From: DASQEH01 sp035633755
GTDB taxonomy: Bacteria; Actinomycetota; Actinomycetes; Propionibacteriales; Nocardioidaceae
DNA: 12,655 nucleotides
Direction: 5' to 3'
Assembly: GCA_035633755.1 (NCBI GenBank)
Contig: DASQEH010000110.1
Coordinates: 1 to 12,655 of the forward strand
The notes under the pieces are model-generated. The model was not told the origin of the DNA. It saw only the letters and a program-made list of their open reading frames with translations, and did not search any database. Each line of letters opens with the position of its first letter. Position 1 is the first letter of the stretch. Position numbers and translations under genes: made by a program. This document shows positions 1 through 6,695 of the stretch, piece after piece.

Positions 1-25
1 GTCCTGGCCGCGAGGGACGCTCGCC

Positions 26-31
26 TACAGT
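26..31 (+). promoter_or_regulatory. Candidate −10 element of a leaderless promoter
   Basis: TACAGT fits the actinobacterial TANNNT −10 pattern and ends 7 nt before the ATG at 39, so transcription would begin at or next to the start codon. No convincing Shine-Dalgarno sequence lies at the right distance, which agrees with a leaderless mRNA. No good −35 element is visible in the few bases available upstream. This is inference from spacing only. Confidence 0.45.
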
Positions 32-38
32 TGGTCCG

Positions 39-953
39 ATGTCCGCAGTCCCGGCGCCCCCTTCCCGCTGGTCGGCTCTCGCCGCGTTGCTGACGGGACT
101 GATGCTCGTGTGGATGCTTGCCGGCTGCAGCGGGGGCGACACGGCGGCGCCACCGACCGAGGACTCGTCCTCCAGCGAGGAGGACTCGGCCGGCTCGACC
201 TCGTCCGGCGCGGCGTCGACTCCCTCTCCCCCGCCGACGAGCAAGCCACCTCCCCCAGCGCCCGCCGTCGACGAGTGCAGGACTCTCACGTTCCCTGACA
301 TCGCATTGTTCTCCAACGCCAGCAAGTCGGCGCCCTGCTCGAAGCCGCACACCGCGTACACGTTCGCCGTGCCCACGCTGCCCGAGACGGTGGCGTTCGA
401 CGGCGTACAGATCAAGAACTCGAGCGTGCAGGACACGGCGGCGAAACAGTGCGGGACGGAGTTCACCGAGTTCATCGGCGGTGACCCAGAGGCCCGAGCA
501 CTCGCACGGCTCACGGTGACGTACTTCCTCCCGCCGCAGAGCGCCTTCGACGCCGGAGCGCACTGGGTACGGTGTGACGTCATCGCGCTCAAGACCGCCA
601 CGTCGCTGGCCGAGCTTCCAGACAAGCTCGAAGGAGTCCTCGACGAGCCCGAGGTGCTCGATGAGTACGGCGTCTGCACCGCCGGGCAGCCGGGTAAGGC
701 ACGGGCCACCTTGGTGATGTGCTCCCAGGAACACAGGTACCGCGCGCTGGCCGCTCTGCTCCTGGGCGACGTCAAGGCGCAGTACCCCGGTGACGACGAC
801 ACCGCCGCCATCGGCGAACAACGATGCGAGAAGCTCATCGCCAAGGAGCTCGGCGTCACCGGCGGGTTCACCTATACGTGGACCTACCCGTCGGCGGACG
901 ACTGGTCGGACGGGCAGCGCTTCGGGTACTGCTGGCACCGTACCGACGAGTGA
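39..953 (+). CDS. Lipoprotein with two septum-formation-type repeats
   Basis: Predicted secreted lipoprotein of 304 aa. Residues 12-29 form a hydrophobic signal segment ending in the lipobox L-A-G-C, with Cys30 as the lipid-modified residue. Residues 31-76 are a Ser/Glu then Pro/Thr-rich low-complexity spacer. The rest resembles the actinobacterial Septum_form domain and appears duplicated: repeat 1 has Cys80, Cys100 (PCSKPH), Cys138 and Cys179 (HWVRC); repeat 2 has Cys213, Cys228 (MCSQEH), Cys263 and Cys298 (RFGYCW). Eight cysteines outside the lipobox suggest four disulfides on the outer face of the membrane. The family is named after a septum-formation protein, but its biochemical role is poorly defined and I infer only an envelope location. 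It converges on era. The start is the first ATG and matches a leaderless −10 spacing. Confidence 0.85.
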   Translation: MSAVPAPPSRWSALAALLTGLMLVWMLAGCSGGDTAAPPTEDSSSSEEDSAGSTSSGAASTPSPPPTSKPPPPAPAVDECRTLTFPDIALFSNASKSAPCSKPHTAYTFAVPTLPETVAFDGVQIKNSSVQDTAAKQCGTEFTEFIGGDPEARALARLTVTYFLPPQSAFDAGAHWVRCDVIALKTATSLAELPDKLEGVLDEPEVLDEYGVCTAGQPGKARATLVMCSQEHRYRALAALLLGDVKAQYPGDDDTAAIGEQRCEKLIAKELGVTGGFTYTWTYPSADDWSDGQRFGYCWHRTDE

Positions 954-1007
954 GGCGGGCCCTTCCTGGCACGCCGCCGTCCAGCGAGCGGCTGCGGCGC
1001 ACGGGTG

Positions 1008-1030
1008 GGTCACCGCGGCAAACGGTGACC
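1008..1030. terminator. Hairpin between converging lipoprotein gene and era
   Basis: A perfect 8-bp inverted repeat, GGTCACCG and CGGTGACC, flanks a 7-nt loop in the 100-bp gap between two converging stop codons (953 and 1054). A short T-containing tract (TGTCTGT) follows on the plus strand, but there is no classic U-run. The position and perfect stem suggest a bidirectional terminator, as is common in actinobacteria. The rest of the gap holds no evident gene. Confidence 0.6.
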
Positions 1031-1053
1031 TGTCTGTCCGCCAAGAGCGAGGG

Positions 1054-2001
1054 TCAGAACCCCAGCCGTCTGAGCTGCTTGGGATCGCGTTGCCAGTTCT
1101 TCGCCACCTTGACGCGCAGCTCGAGGTACACCGGCGTGCCCAGCAACGCCTCGATCTGCTTGCGCGCGGCTGAACCAACGTCCTTCAGCCGCGCGCCGCC
1201 GTGGCCGATCACGATCGCCTTCTGGCTCGGCCGCTCCACGAAGACGACGGCGTGCACGTCGAGCAGCGGCCGGTCCTCGGGACGGTCGGCTCGAAGACCC
1301 AGGTCTTCCACCACCACCGCGATCGAGTGCGGGAGCTCGTCTCGGACGCCTTCGAGGGCCGCCTCGCGTACCAGCTCGGCAACGAGGGTGCTCTCCGGCT
1401 CGTCCGTCAGCTCTCCCTCGGGGTACAGCCGTGGGCCTTCCGGCAGCCGTGCCACCAACAGGTCCTGGACCAGGGACACCTGGGAGCCGTCGAGGGCAGA
1501 GACCGGAACGATGTCCGCCCAGTCGACCCCCGTCGCTCGGCCCAGGGCGTCGATCGCCATCAGGTGTGACGCCATCGCGTCCGACGTCACCAGGTCGCTC
1601 TTGGTGGCGATCGCAAGTGTCGGCCGGCGCCGGATCTTCGCCAGCTCACCCACCAGGTAGCGGTCGCCGGTGCCGATCTTCTCGTCGGCGGGGAGGCATA
1701 CTGCGATCACGTCGACCTCGGTCCAGGTGGAACGCACGAGATCGTTCAGACGCTCGCCGAGCAGCGTGCGAGGCTTATGGAGCCCAGGGGTGTCGACGAG
1801 GATCAGCTGGGCGTCCGCGCGGTGCACGATCCCGCGGATGGCATGCCGGGTGGTCTGCGGACGCGACGACGTGATCGCGACCTTGCCGCCGACCAGGGCG
1901 TTGGTCAGCGTGGACTTGCCGGCGTTCGGCCGCCCCACCAGGCTCGCGAACCCGCTACGGTGCGCAGCCGCGTCGGACGTCGGTTTTGCGTCAGAGGTCA
2001 C
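1054..2001 (-). CDS. era: GTPase Era
   Basis: Era is an essential-type GTPase that binds the 3' end of 16S rRNA and checks small-subunit assembly. From the GTG at 2001 the protein has 315 aa, close to the usual 300. The GTPase domain shows the P-loop GRPNAGKS (23-30), switch region with TTRH, DTPG (70-73) and TKSD (133-136) in the place of the usual NKxD; as far as I recall, mycobacterial Era has the same Thr. The C-terminal KH domain has GHGG (266-269) and the conserved end motif KVAKNWQRDPKQLRRLGF. The GTG start overlaps the end of the upstream exporter gene by 11 nt; an in-frame ATG at 2046 would add 15 residues and a 56-nt overlap and is less likely. It is the last gene of the minus-strand run. 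Confidence 0.95.
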   Translation of the reverse strand: MTSDAKPTSDAAAHRSGFASLVGRPNAGKSTLTNALVGGKVAITSSRPQTTRHAIRGIVHRADAQLILVDTPGLHKPRTLLGERLNDLVRSTWTEVDVIAVCLPADEKIGTGDRYLVGELAKIRRRPTLAIATKSDLVTSDAMASHLMAIDALGRATGVDWADIVPVSALDGSQVSLVQDLLVARLPEGPRLYPEGELTDEPESTLVAELVREAALEGVRDELPHSIAVVVEDLGLRADRPEDRPLLDVHAVVFVERPSQKAIVIGHGGARLKDVGSAARKQIEALLGTPVYLELRVKVAKNWQRDPKQLRRLGF

Positions 2002-2950
2002 TCTTGCGATTGTGCCCCACACCCGCGGACTGGCGCGAAGCTCCACGCGGAGCCGACATGCGGACCATCACGAGCAGCGCACCAAGCAACACACCGGCCC
2101 CCACCCAGCTCACGGCGGACAGCCGTTCGCCGACGACCACCACTCCGAGCAATGCCGCGACCAACGGCTCCACCAGCGCCAGCGTGGCGGCGTTGCCCGG
2201 CGAGACGGTGCGCAGCCCGCGGTTGAACAAGCTGTAGGCGAGAACGGTCGTCGCCACGGCGAGGTAGGCCACCATTGCCGCGCCGGACCCGGTGGCGACC
2301 CAGCCGAGCGACGACAGCACCAGTGCCGGGGACAGGCACAGTGCCGCCACGAGGAAGATCGCTGCGAGCTTCGGCTGCATGTCGAGGTCGGCCGTGCCCT
2401 TGGCCGAGCTGGCGACGATGAACGTCGCGTACGACGCCGATGCCCCGAGCGCGAACGCCACACCCGTCAGGCTCACCCCGTCGGCGAGACCCTGGCTGAG
2501 CAGCGCCGCCAGGCCGACCAAGGCCAGTCCGGTCGCGGTCAGCCAGGCTCGCGACATCTGGCGCGAAGCCAGGCCAGTGAGGATCGGCGTACACCCGATC
2601 GCCACCAGGGTGCCTACCGCGACGCCGGCCGTTGTGACCGCCGACAGGAAGGTGACGTTGAACGAGGCCTGTGCGACCCCGGCCACCCACACGGACGGCC
2701 GACGCCACGCTGCGCCCAGCGATCCTGCGCCGTACGGAGCCGCCAGGGCCAGGAGCAGTAGCGCCGCGAGGGCCATCCGGACGGCGGACACCGATACCTC
2801 GCTGGCCGACGGTCCCAGTACCCGGGCCGTTCCGATGGTGCCGAAGAGGGCGGCGCCGACGAGGACGTACACCGGACCGGATGGGCCGACGGTTGTCTCG
2901 ACCGCCGGTTCCCGCGGCGACTGCAGCCGTCCGTCAGCGGGCGAGCTCAC
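1991..2950 (-). CDS. EamA-family (DMT superfamily) exporter
   Basis: A 319-aa membrane protein of the 10-TM drug/metabolite transporter superfamily. Hydrophobic segments begin near residue 27 and continue to about 297. Two EamA-type halves are visible: the first includes GVAVGTLVAIGCTPILTGL (about 109-127), the second has the typical ending SPGNAATLALVEPLVAAL followed by VVVGERL (about 250-277). The polar tail 299-319 is Arg/Ser-rich and cytoplasmic. Substrate cannot be told from sequence; family members export amino acids and other small metabolites. The start is GTG at 2950, 10 nt after the deaminase-like stop, without a strong Shine-Dalgarno sequence, so coupling to upstream translation is likely. 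It separates two genes that are direct neighbours in several other actinobacteria, so it looks like an insertion into the operon. Confidence 0.88.
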   Translation of the reverse strand: MSSPADGRLQSPREPAVETTVGPSGPVYVLVGAALFGTIGTARVLGPSASEVSVSAVRMALAALLLLALAAPYGAGSLGAAWRRPSVWVAGVAQASFNVTFLSAVTTAGVAVGTLVAIGCTPILTGLASRQMSRAWLTATGLALVGLAALLSQGLADGVSLTGVAFALGASASYATFIVASSAKGTADLDMQPKLAAIFLVAALCLSPALVLSSLGWVATGSGAAMVAYLAVATTVLAYSLFNRGLRTVSPGNAATLALVEPLVAALLGVVVVGERLSAVSWVGAGVLLGALLVMVRMSAPRGASRQSAGVGHNRKSDL

Positions 2951-2960
2951 GTCGGCGACG

Positions 2961-3317
2961 TCAGGTCCGCACCACGTCGAGGACCGTGGCTGACGTCGCG
3001 GCGCGGTAGACGGGCACGCCGGTGCCGGCGAAGTCGCGCACGACTGCCACGTCAGCCGCGGAGATGGCCATCACCTCGGTCACCACAACGGCGGCCTCCA
3101 GTCCCTTGACCCCACTGCTGATCGCCATGGCCACCGCGACCTGAAGGGCCGACAACTGCAGCGACGGGAGGTCCACACCTGCGGCGCTGTAGGTGCGCCC
3201 GTCGGTGTCGCGGACCGCAGCACCCTCGCTGGCTCCGGCCCGGGCTCGGTTCGCGCGGGCCAGGGTGACGAGCTTGGCGTCCTCGGGGTCGATGGGGTCG
3301 ATGGATTCATCGGTCAT
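2961..3317 (-). CDS. Cytidine-deaminase-like protein lacking the zinc site
   Basis: A 118-aa protein in the position, next to era, where many actinobacteria carry a gene annotated as cytidine deaminase. The fold is recognisable: a helix with LVTLARANRARAGAS (16-30), then GAAVRDTDGRTYSAAGVDLPSL (32-53), as in deaminases. The active-site stretches are changed: where C/H-A-E is expected there is SAL (56-58), and where PCxxC is expected there is ISAADVAVV (85-93). The whole protein contains no His and no Cys, so it cannot build the catalytic zinc site. I infer a non-enzymatic, perhaps RNA- or protein-binding, role. The start is well supported: a GGTGAGGT Shine-Dalgarno sequence lies inside the end of the upstream gene, whose stop is 2 nt away. 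Confidence 0.85.
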   Translation of the reverse strand: MTDESIDPIDPEDAKLVTLARANRARAGASEGAAVRDTDGRTYSAAGVDLPSLQLSALQVAVAMAISSGVKGLEAAVVVTEVMAISAADVAVVRDFAGTGVPVYRAATSATVLDVVRT

Positions 3318-3319
3318 GG

Positions 3320-4642
3320 CTACCTCACCGCGTCGGACTCGGCGGGCTGTTCCACTGGCTGGTCGGAGTCCTTCGCGGACTCGATGGGCGTCACCACGAC
3401 CGTCACCACCTTGTTACGGCGACCAGCGAGGGCATCGGCCTGGAAGTGCAGACCCTCCCAGACGACCTCGGCGCCAGGGATCGGAACCTTCCCCAGGTGC
3501 TTGGCCATCAGGCCACCCACGGTCTCGACGTCCTCGTCCTCGATCGACACCCCGAACAGGTCGTTCAGCTCGTCGAGCTCGAGCCGCGAGCTCACCCGCA
3601 CCGCGCCACCGGAGAGGCGCTCCACCGGGACGGGCTCAGTGTCGTACTCGTCAGTGATCTCGCCCACGATCTCCTCGAGCAGGTCCTCGATCGTGACCAG
3701 ACCCGCGGTACCGCCGTACTCGTCCACGAGGATGGCGACGTGGGTGCGCCGGGCCTGCATGTCGCGCAGCAGCTCGTCGGCCGGCTTCGAGTCGGGAACG
3801 AACAACGTGGGGCGCATGACGGTCTCCACCCGTTCGGTCGTCTCCGCCTCATGCCGGTCGAAGACCCGCTTCGTGACGTCCTTCAGGTAGGCGACGCCGA
3901 TGACGTCGTCCAAGCCCTCACCCAGAACGGGAATCCGTGAGAAGCCGCTGCGCAGGGCCAGCGACATCAGCTGCCGCAGCGTCTTGTGACGCTCGATGAA
4001 CACCATGTCGGTGCGCGGCACCATGACTTCACGGGCCAGCGTGTCGCCCAGCTCGAACACGGAGTGAATCATCCGGCTCTCGTTGGACTCGATCACGCGT
4101 GAGGACGCGGCGAGGTCGACCAGCTCCCTCAGCTCCGCCTCGGTGGCGAAGGGTCCCTCGCGAAAGCCCTCCCCCGGGGTGATCACGTTGCCGATGAAGA
4201 TCAGCAGCTGCGGCAGCGGACCGAGTACGGCAGTGAGAGCCGCCACCGGGCCGGCCGAGAGCAGGGCCACCGTTTCAGGGTGCTTGCGCCCGATCGTGCG
4301 AGGCCCCACGCCGACGGCGATGTATGACACCACGACCATGGATCCGGCGGCGACGAGCACCTGCAGCCAGGTGGGCTCCACGAGGTGGATGACGACGAGC
4401 GTCACCAGCACGACACCTGTCGTCTCGAAGACCACCCGCAGCAGCAGCGCGGTGTTGAGGAATCGAGGGGGATCCGACAGGACCGCGGCGAGGCGAGCGG
4501 CTCCGGCACGGCCGTCGGTCACCAACTCGTCGGCACGCACCTTGGAGATCGTCGACAGGGAGGTCTCGGCGCACACGAACAGGCCCGCGATGCCGATCAG
4601 GACTGCAGCCAGCAGAAGTAGCCAGATGTCTGCACCCGTCAT
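3320..4642 (-). CDS. CNNM/CBS-domain membrane protein, CorC/HlyC family
   Basis: A 440-aa protein with the standard layout of the family. Residues 1-155 form a DUF21/CNNM transmembrane region (hydrophobic stretches about 6-24, 64-88, 93-112 and 128-152). A CBS pair follows at about 205-330, with MVPRTDM (207-213), FSRIPV (234-239) and VDEYGGTAGLVTIEDLLEEIVGEI (306-329). A CorC_HlyC domain occupies about 345-418, with DVETVGG. Homologues are linked to magnesium/cobalt efflux or tolerance; the old name hemolysin is misleading. The last 20 residues are acidic and disordered. Its ATG overlaps the ybeY stop as ATGA, so translation is coupled, and its own stop is 2 nt before the deaminase-like start. 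This position beside ybeY is conserved in actinobacteria. Confidence 0.93.
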   Translation of the reverse strand: MTGADIWLLLLAAVLIGIAGLFVCAETSLSTISKVRADELVTDGRAGAARLAAVLSDPPRFLNTALLLRVVFETTGVVLVTLVVIHLVEPTWLQVLVAAGSMVVVSYIAVGVGPRTIGRKHPETVALLSAGPVAALTAVLGPLPQLLIFIGNVITPGEGFREGPFATEAELRELVDLAASSRVIESNESRMIHSVFELGDTLAREVMVPRTDMVFIERHKTLRQLMSLALRSGFSRIPVLGEGLDDVIGVAYLKDVTKRVFDRHEAETTERVETVMRPTLFVPDSKPADELLRDMQARRTHVAILVDEYGGTAGLVTIEDLLEEIVGEITDEYDTEPVPVERLSGGAVRVSSRLELDELNDLFGVSIEDEDVETVGGLMAKHLGKVPIPGAEVVWEGLHFQADALAGRRNKVVTVVVTPIESAKDSDQPVEQPAESDAVR

Positions 4643-5109
4643 TCGATGTCGTCACCGCTCTTCACGCCCTGCCACTCCGCCAGCAGCCGCGCTTGCAGCG
4701 CGAACATCTCCTGCTCCTCGGCAGGCTCGGCGTGGTCGTAGCCGAGCAGGTGCAAGATCCCGTGGATGGTCAGCAGATGCATCTCGTCCTCGGGCTCGCG
4801 GGAGTACGTCGGCGCCTGCGCGGTGGCGTACTGCGGACACAGCAGCATGTCGCCGAGGATGCCGGCGTCGTCGAGGTCGCCCTCGTGTCCCGGTCGCAGC
4901 TCGTCCATCGGAAACGAGAGCACGTCGGTCGGCCCTGACTTGCCGAGGTAACGCGAGTTGAACTCCGCCATCGTCGGCTCGTCGACCAGCTTCAGGCACA
5001 GTTCGGCCTCGGGGTGCACCCGCAGGCGCTTCAGTGTGAAGCGGGCGAGCCGGACGAACTCCGTGATATCGAGGTCGACACCGGACTCATTGAGGACCTC
5101 GACGCTCAT
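4639..5109 (-). CDS. ybeY: Endoribonuclease YbeY
   Basis: YbeY is a zinc-dependent single-strand endoribonuclease needed for 16S rRNA 3'-end maturation and 70S quality control. The 156-aa protein has the defining HGxLHLxGYDH motif: His116, His120 and His126 are the metal ligands. The conserved upstream blocks GPTDVLSFPMDE (59-70) and LGDMLLCP (85-92) are also present. Length is normal. Its ATG overlaps the phoH stop as ATGA (5106-5109) and its stop overlaps the next start in the same way (4639-4642), so it is held in a tightly coupled translation unit. Its partner in the pathway, Era, lies further down the same strand. Confidence 0.96.
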   Translation of the reverse strand: MSVEVLNESGVDLDITEFVRLARFTLKRLRVHPEAELCLKLVDEPTMAEFNSRYLGKSGPTDVLSFPMDELRPGHEGDLDDAGILGDMLLCPQYATAQAPTYSREPEDEMHLLTIHGILHLLGYDHAEPAEEQEMFALQARLLAEWQGVKSGDDIE

Positions 5110-6110
5110 CGACCCTCGAGGTAGGAGGCGGGCCCACCCGTCGAGCGCGTCGCCTCATAGGTGTCGTACGCCGCCACGATCTTGCCGACAAGGCGGTGGC
5201 GGACGACATCCTGTGCGGTGAGGTGGCAGAAGCTGACGTCCTTGATGTCGTCCAGGATGTTCTGGACGACTCGCAGCCCGCTCTTGGTGCCCGTCGGCAA
5301 GTCGACCTGTGTGACGTCGCCGGTCACCACGATCTTGGAACCGAACCCCAGCCGGGTGAGGAACATCTTCATCTGCTCCTGCGACGTGTTCTGCGCCTCG
5401 TCGAGGATGATGAAGGCGTCGTTGAGGGTACGCCCGCGCATGTAGGCGAGCGGCGCCACCTCGATGGTGCCCGCCGTCAGCAGCTTGGGGATCGTCTCAG
5501 GGTCGAGCATGTCGTGCAGGGCGTCGTACAGCGGACGCAGATAGGGGTCGATCTTCTCGCTGAGCGGCCCCGGCAGGTAGCCGCGCCGCTCGCCGGCCTC
5601 GACGGCCGGGCGGGTCAAGATGATGCGGTTGACGTGCTTGGCCTGCAGCGCCTGGACGGCCTTGGCCATCGCCAGGTACGTCTTGCCGGTCCCAGCGGGG
5701 CCGATCCCGAACACGACGGTGTGCTTGTCTATCGCGTCGACGTAGCGCTTCTGGTTCAGCGTCTTCGGTCGGATCGTCCGGCCGCGGTTGCTCAAGATGT
5801 TGAGCGTGAGAACCTCGGCGGGCCGCTCCTTGGTCTCGGCGCGCAGCATCGAGATGGCCCGCTCCACGGTCTCCCCGGTCAGGCCTTGACCGGTGCGGAC
5901 CATCGTGACCAGCTCGTCGATGAGGCGTTCGATCAGTGCGACCTCACCGCGGTCTCCGGCAACGTTGACCTCGTTGCCGCGGACGTGGATGTCGGCGTCG
6001 AACTCACGCTCGATGATGTCGATGAACTCGTCGCGAGCCCCGAGGACCGCGACCACTGCCACGCTGCTCGGGATCACGATCGTGTGGCGTGGGACCTGGG
6101 GCGTTGTCAT
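5106..6110 (-). CDS. phoH: PhoH-family ATPase
   Basis: A PhoH-like P-loop ATPase, related to the helicase domain of superfamily 1 and widely found beside ybeY; an RNA-related role is inferred for the family. It has an N-terminal KH-like region (about 10-75, with DADIHVRGNEV), the linker LTLNILSNRGRTIRPKTLNQ, Walker A GPAGTGKT and Walker B FIILDEAQ, followed by the strongly conserved NTSQEQMKMFLTRLGFGSK and VTGDVTQVDLP blocks. Two ATGs are in frame: 6122 (338 aa) and 6110 (334 aa). I chose 6110 because GGAAAA stands about 6 nt before it, while nothing like a ribosome binding site precedes 6122. The 5' gap to the HIT gene holds a 13-bp palindrome. Confidence 0.94.
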   Translation of the reverse strand: MTTPQVPRHTIVIPSSVAVVAVLGARDEFIDIIEREFDADIHVRGNEVNVAGDRGEVALIERLIDELVTMVRTGQGLTGETVERAISMLRAETKERPAEVLTLNILSNRGRTIRPKTLNQKRYVDAIDKHTVVFGIGPAGTGKTYLAMAKAVQALQAKHVNRIILTRPAVEAGERRGYLPGPLSEKIDPYLRPLYDALHDMLDPETIPKLLTAGTIEVAPLAYMRGRTLNDAFIILDEAQNTSQEQMKMFLTRLGFGSKIVVTGDVTQVDLPTGTKSGLRVVQNILDDIKDVSFCHLTAQDVVRHRLVGKIVAAYDTYEATRSTGGPASYLEGR

Positions 6111-6155
6111 GTTGTTTTCCATGCTACGGGGTATCCGGATTTCGGCCCACTCGAA

Positions 6156-6168
6156 TCACGCAGCGTGA
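6156..6168. promoter_or_regulatory. 13-bp palindrome upstream of phoH
   Basis: TCACGC-A-GCGTGA is a perfect 6+1+6 inverted repeat in the 78-bp gap between the HIT stop (6201) and the longest phoH start (6122). It lies about 34-46 nt before that ATG. There is no T-run after it on the minus strand, so an operator is as likely as a weak terminator for the HIT gene. No gene or other motif is evident in the rest of the gap. Confidence 0.4.
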
Positions 6169-6200
6169 GAGGTGCGTCGTAGCGCGCGGTGGGCGCCACG

Positions 6201-6548
6201 TCAGCCGGGCGGCCAGGTCAGCGGCCGCCCACCGAGTACGTGCACGTGAGCGTGGAACACGCTCTGCTGCGCGCCGGCTCCGTTGTTGGCGACCAGACGG
6301 TAGCCGTCGCTCACACCCTCCTGCCGTGCCACCTCCCGCGCCAGCGTCAGCACAGCGACCGCGGAATCAGGATGCGTCTCAGCCAGCTCAGGCAGCGTGG
6401 GGCTGTGTGCCTTGGGGATGACGAGCACGTGCGTCGGTGCCACTGGAGTGATGTCACGGAAGGCCATCGCCAGGTCGTTCTCGGCAACCCGGTCGGTGTC
6501 TATGTCGCCCGCCGCGATGGAGCAGAACAGGCACGAGTCTTCAGTCAT
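6201..6548 (-). CDS. HIT-family (HINT-type) nucleotide-binding protein
   Basis: A 115-aa histidine-triad protein, the usual size for HINT-type hydrolases that cleave AMP or other groups from phosphoramidates and related nucleotides. The triad is clear as QSVFHAHVHVLGG, with His99, His101 and His103. An N-terminal Cys6-x-x-Cys9 pair and His47 in IPKAH are the residues used for structural zinc in bacterial HINT proteins. The VANNGAGAQQS block (87-97) is also typical. The start is well supported by GGAGG placed 7 nt before the ATG at 6548. It begins the phoH-ybeY-era run and is divergent from the sigma-factor gene, with about 105-147 bp between their starts. The exact substrate cannot be predicted. 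Confidence 0.95.
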   Translation of the reverse strand: MTEDSCLFCSIAAGDIDTDRVAENDLAMAFRDITPVAPTHVLVIPKAHSPTLPELAETHPDSAVAVLTLAREVARQEGVSDGYRLVANNGAGAQQSVFHAHVHVLGGRPLTWPPG

Positions 6549-6624
6549 CGGGCACCCTCCATTCCGGCTCGGTTCGGGTGTCGAGGCCTGCCGGTCCAGA
6601 AACCTGCGCCACCATGAGGTAAAC

Positions 6625-6651
6625 CCTTTGCCCGCGCTGCGCGTGTAAAGG
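6625..6651. promoter_or_regulatory. 27-bp dyad-symmetric element before the sigma-factor gene
   Basis: Outer arms CCTTT/AAAGG (6625-6629, 6647-6651) and inner arms CGCGC/GCGCG (6633-6637, 6639-6643) share the same centre, T6638. Eleven of thirteen base pairs match, with mismatches only at 6630/6646 and 6632/6644. It sits in the divergent region between the HIT and sigma-factor genes. GGTAAACC (6618-6625) and GCGTGT (6641-6646) on the plus strand have roughly the spacing of an ECF-type promoter, so the dyad could be an operator over an autoregulated promoter. That promoter reading is speculative; the symmetry is directly visible. The remaining 70 bp towards the HIT gene show nothing else clear. 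Confidence 0.5.
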
Positions 6652-6695
6652 ACATGACCACGCTATCGGGGGCGCACGCCATGAGGGGTACGACC

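Noticed and set aside
1591..1602. TKSD instead of NKxD in Era as a possible defect
   Set aside because: As I recall, mycobacterial Era proteins also carry Thr here, so it is a lineage feature and not damage.
1670..2761. Long plus-strand open frame opposite era and the exporter gene
   Set aside because: Composition is rich in Arg, His and Gln with no domain pattern. It lies antisense to two well-supported genes and is a by-product of high-GC coding on the other strand.
5196..6182. Long plus-strand open frame opposite phoH
   Set aside because: Same explanation: phoH on the minus strand has intact motifs throughout, and the antisense frame shows no recognisable family.
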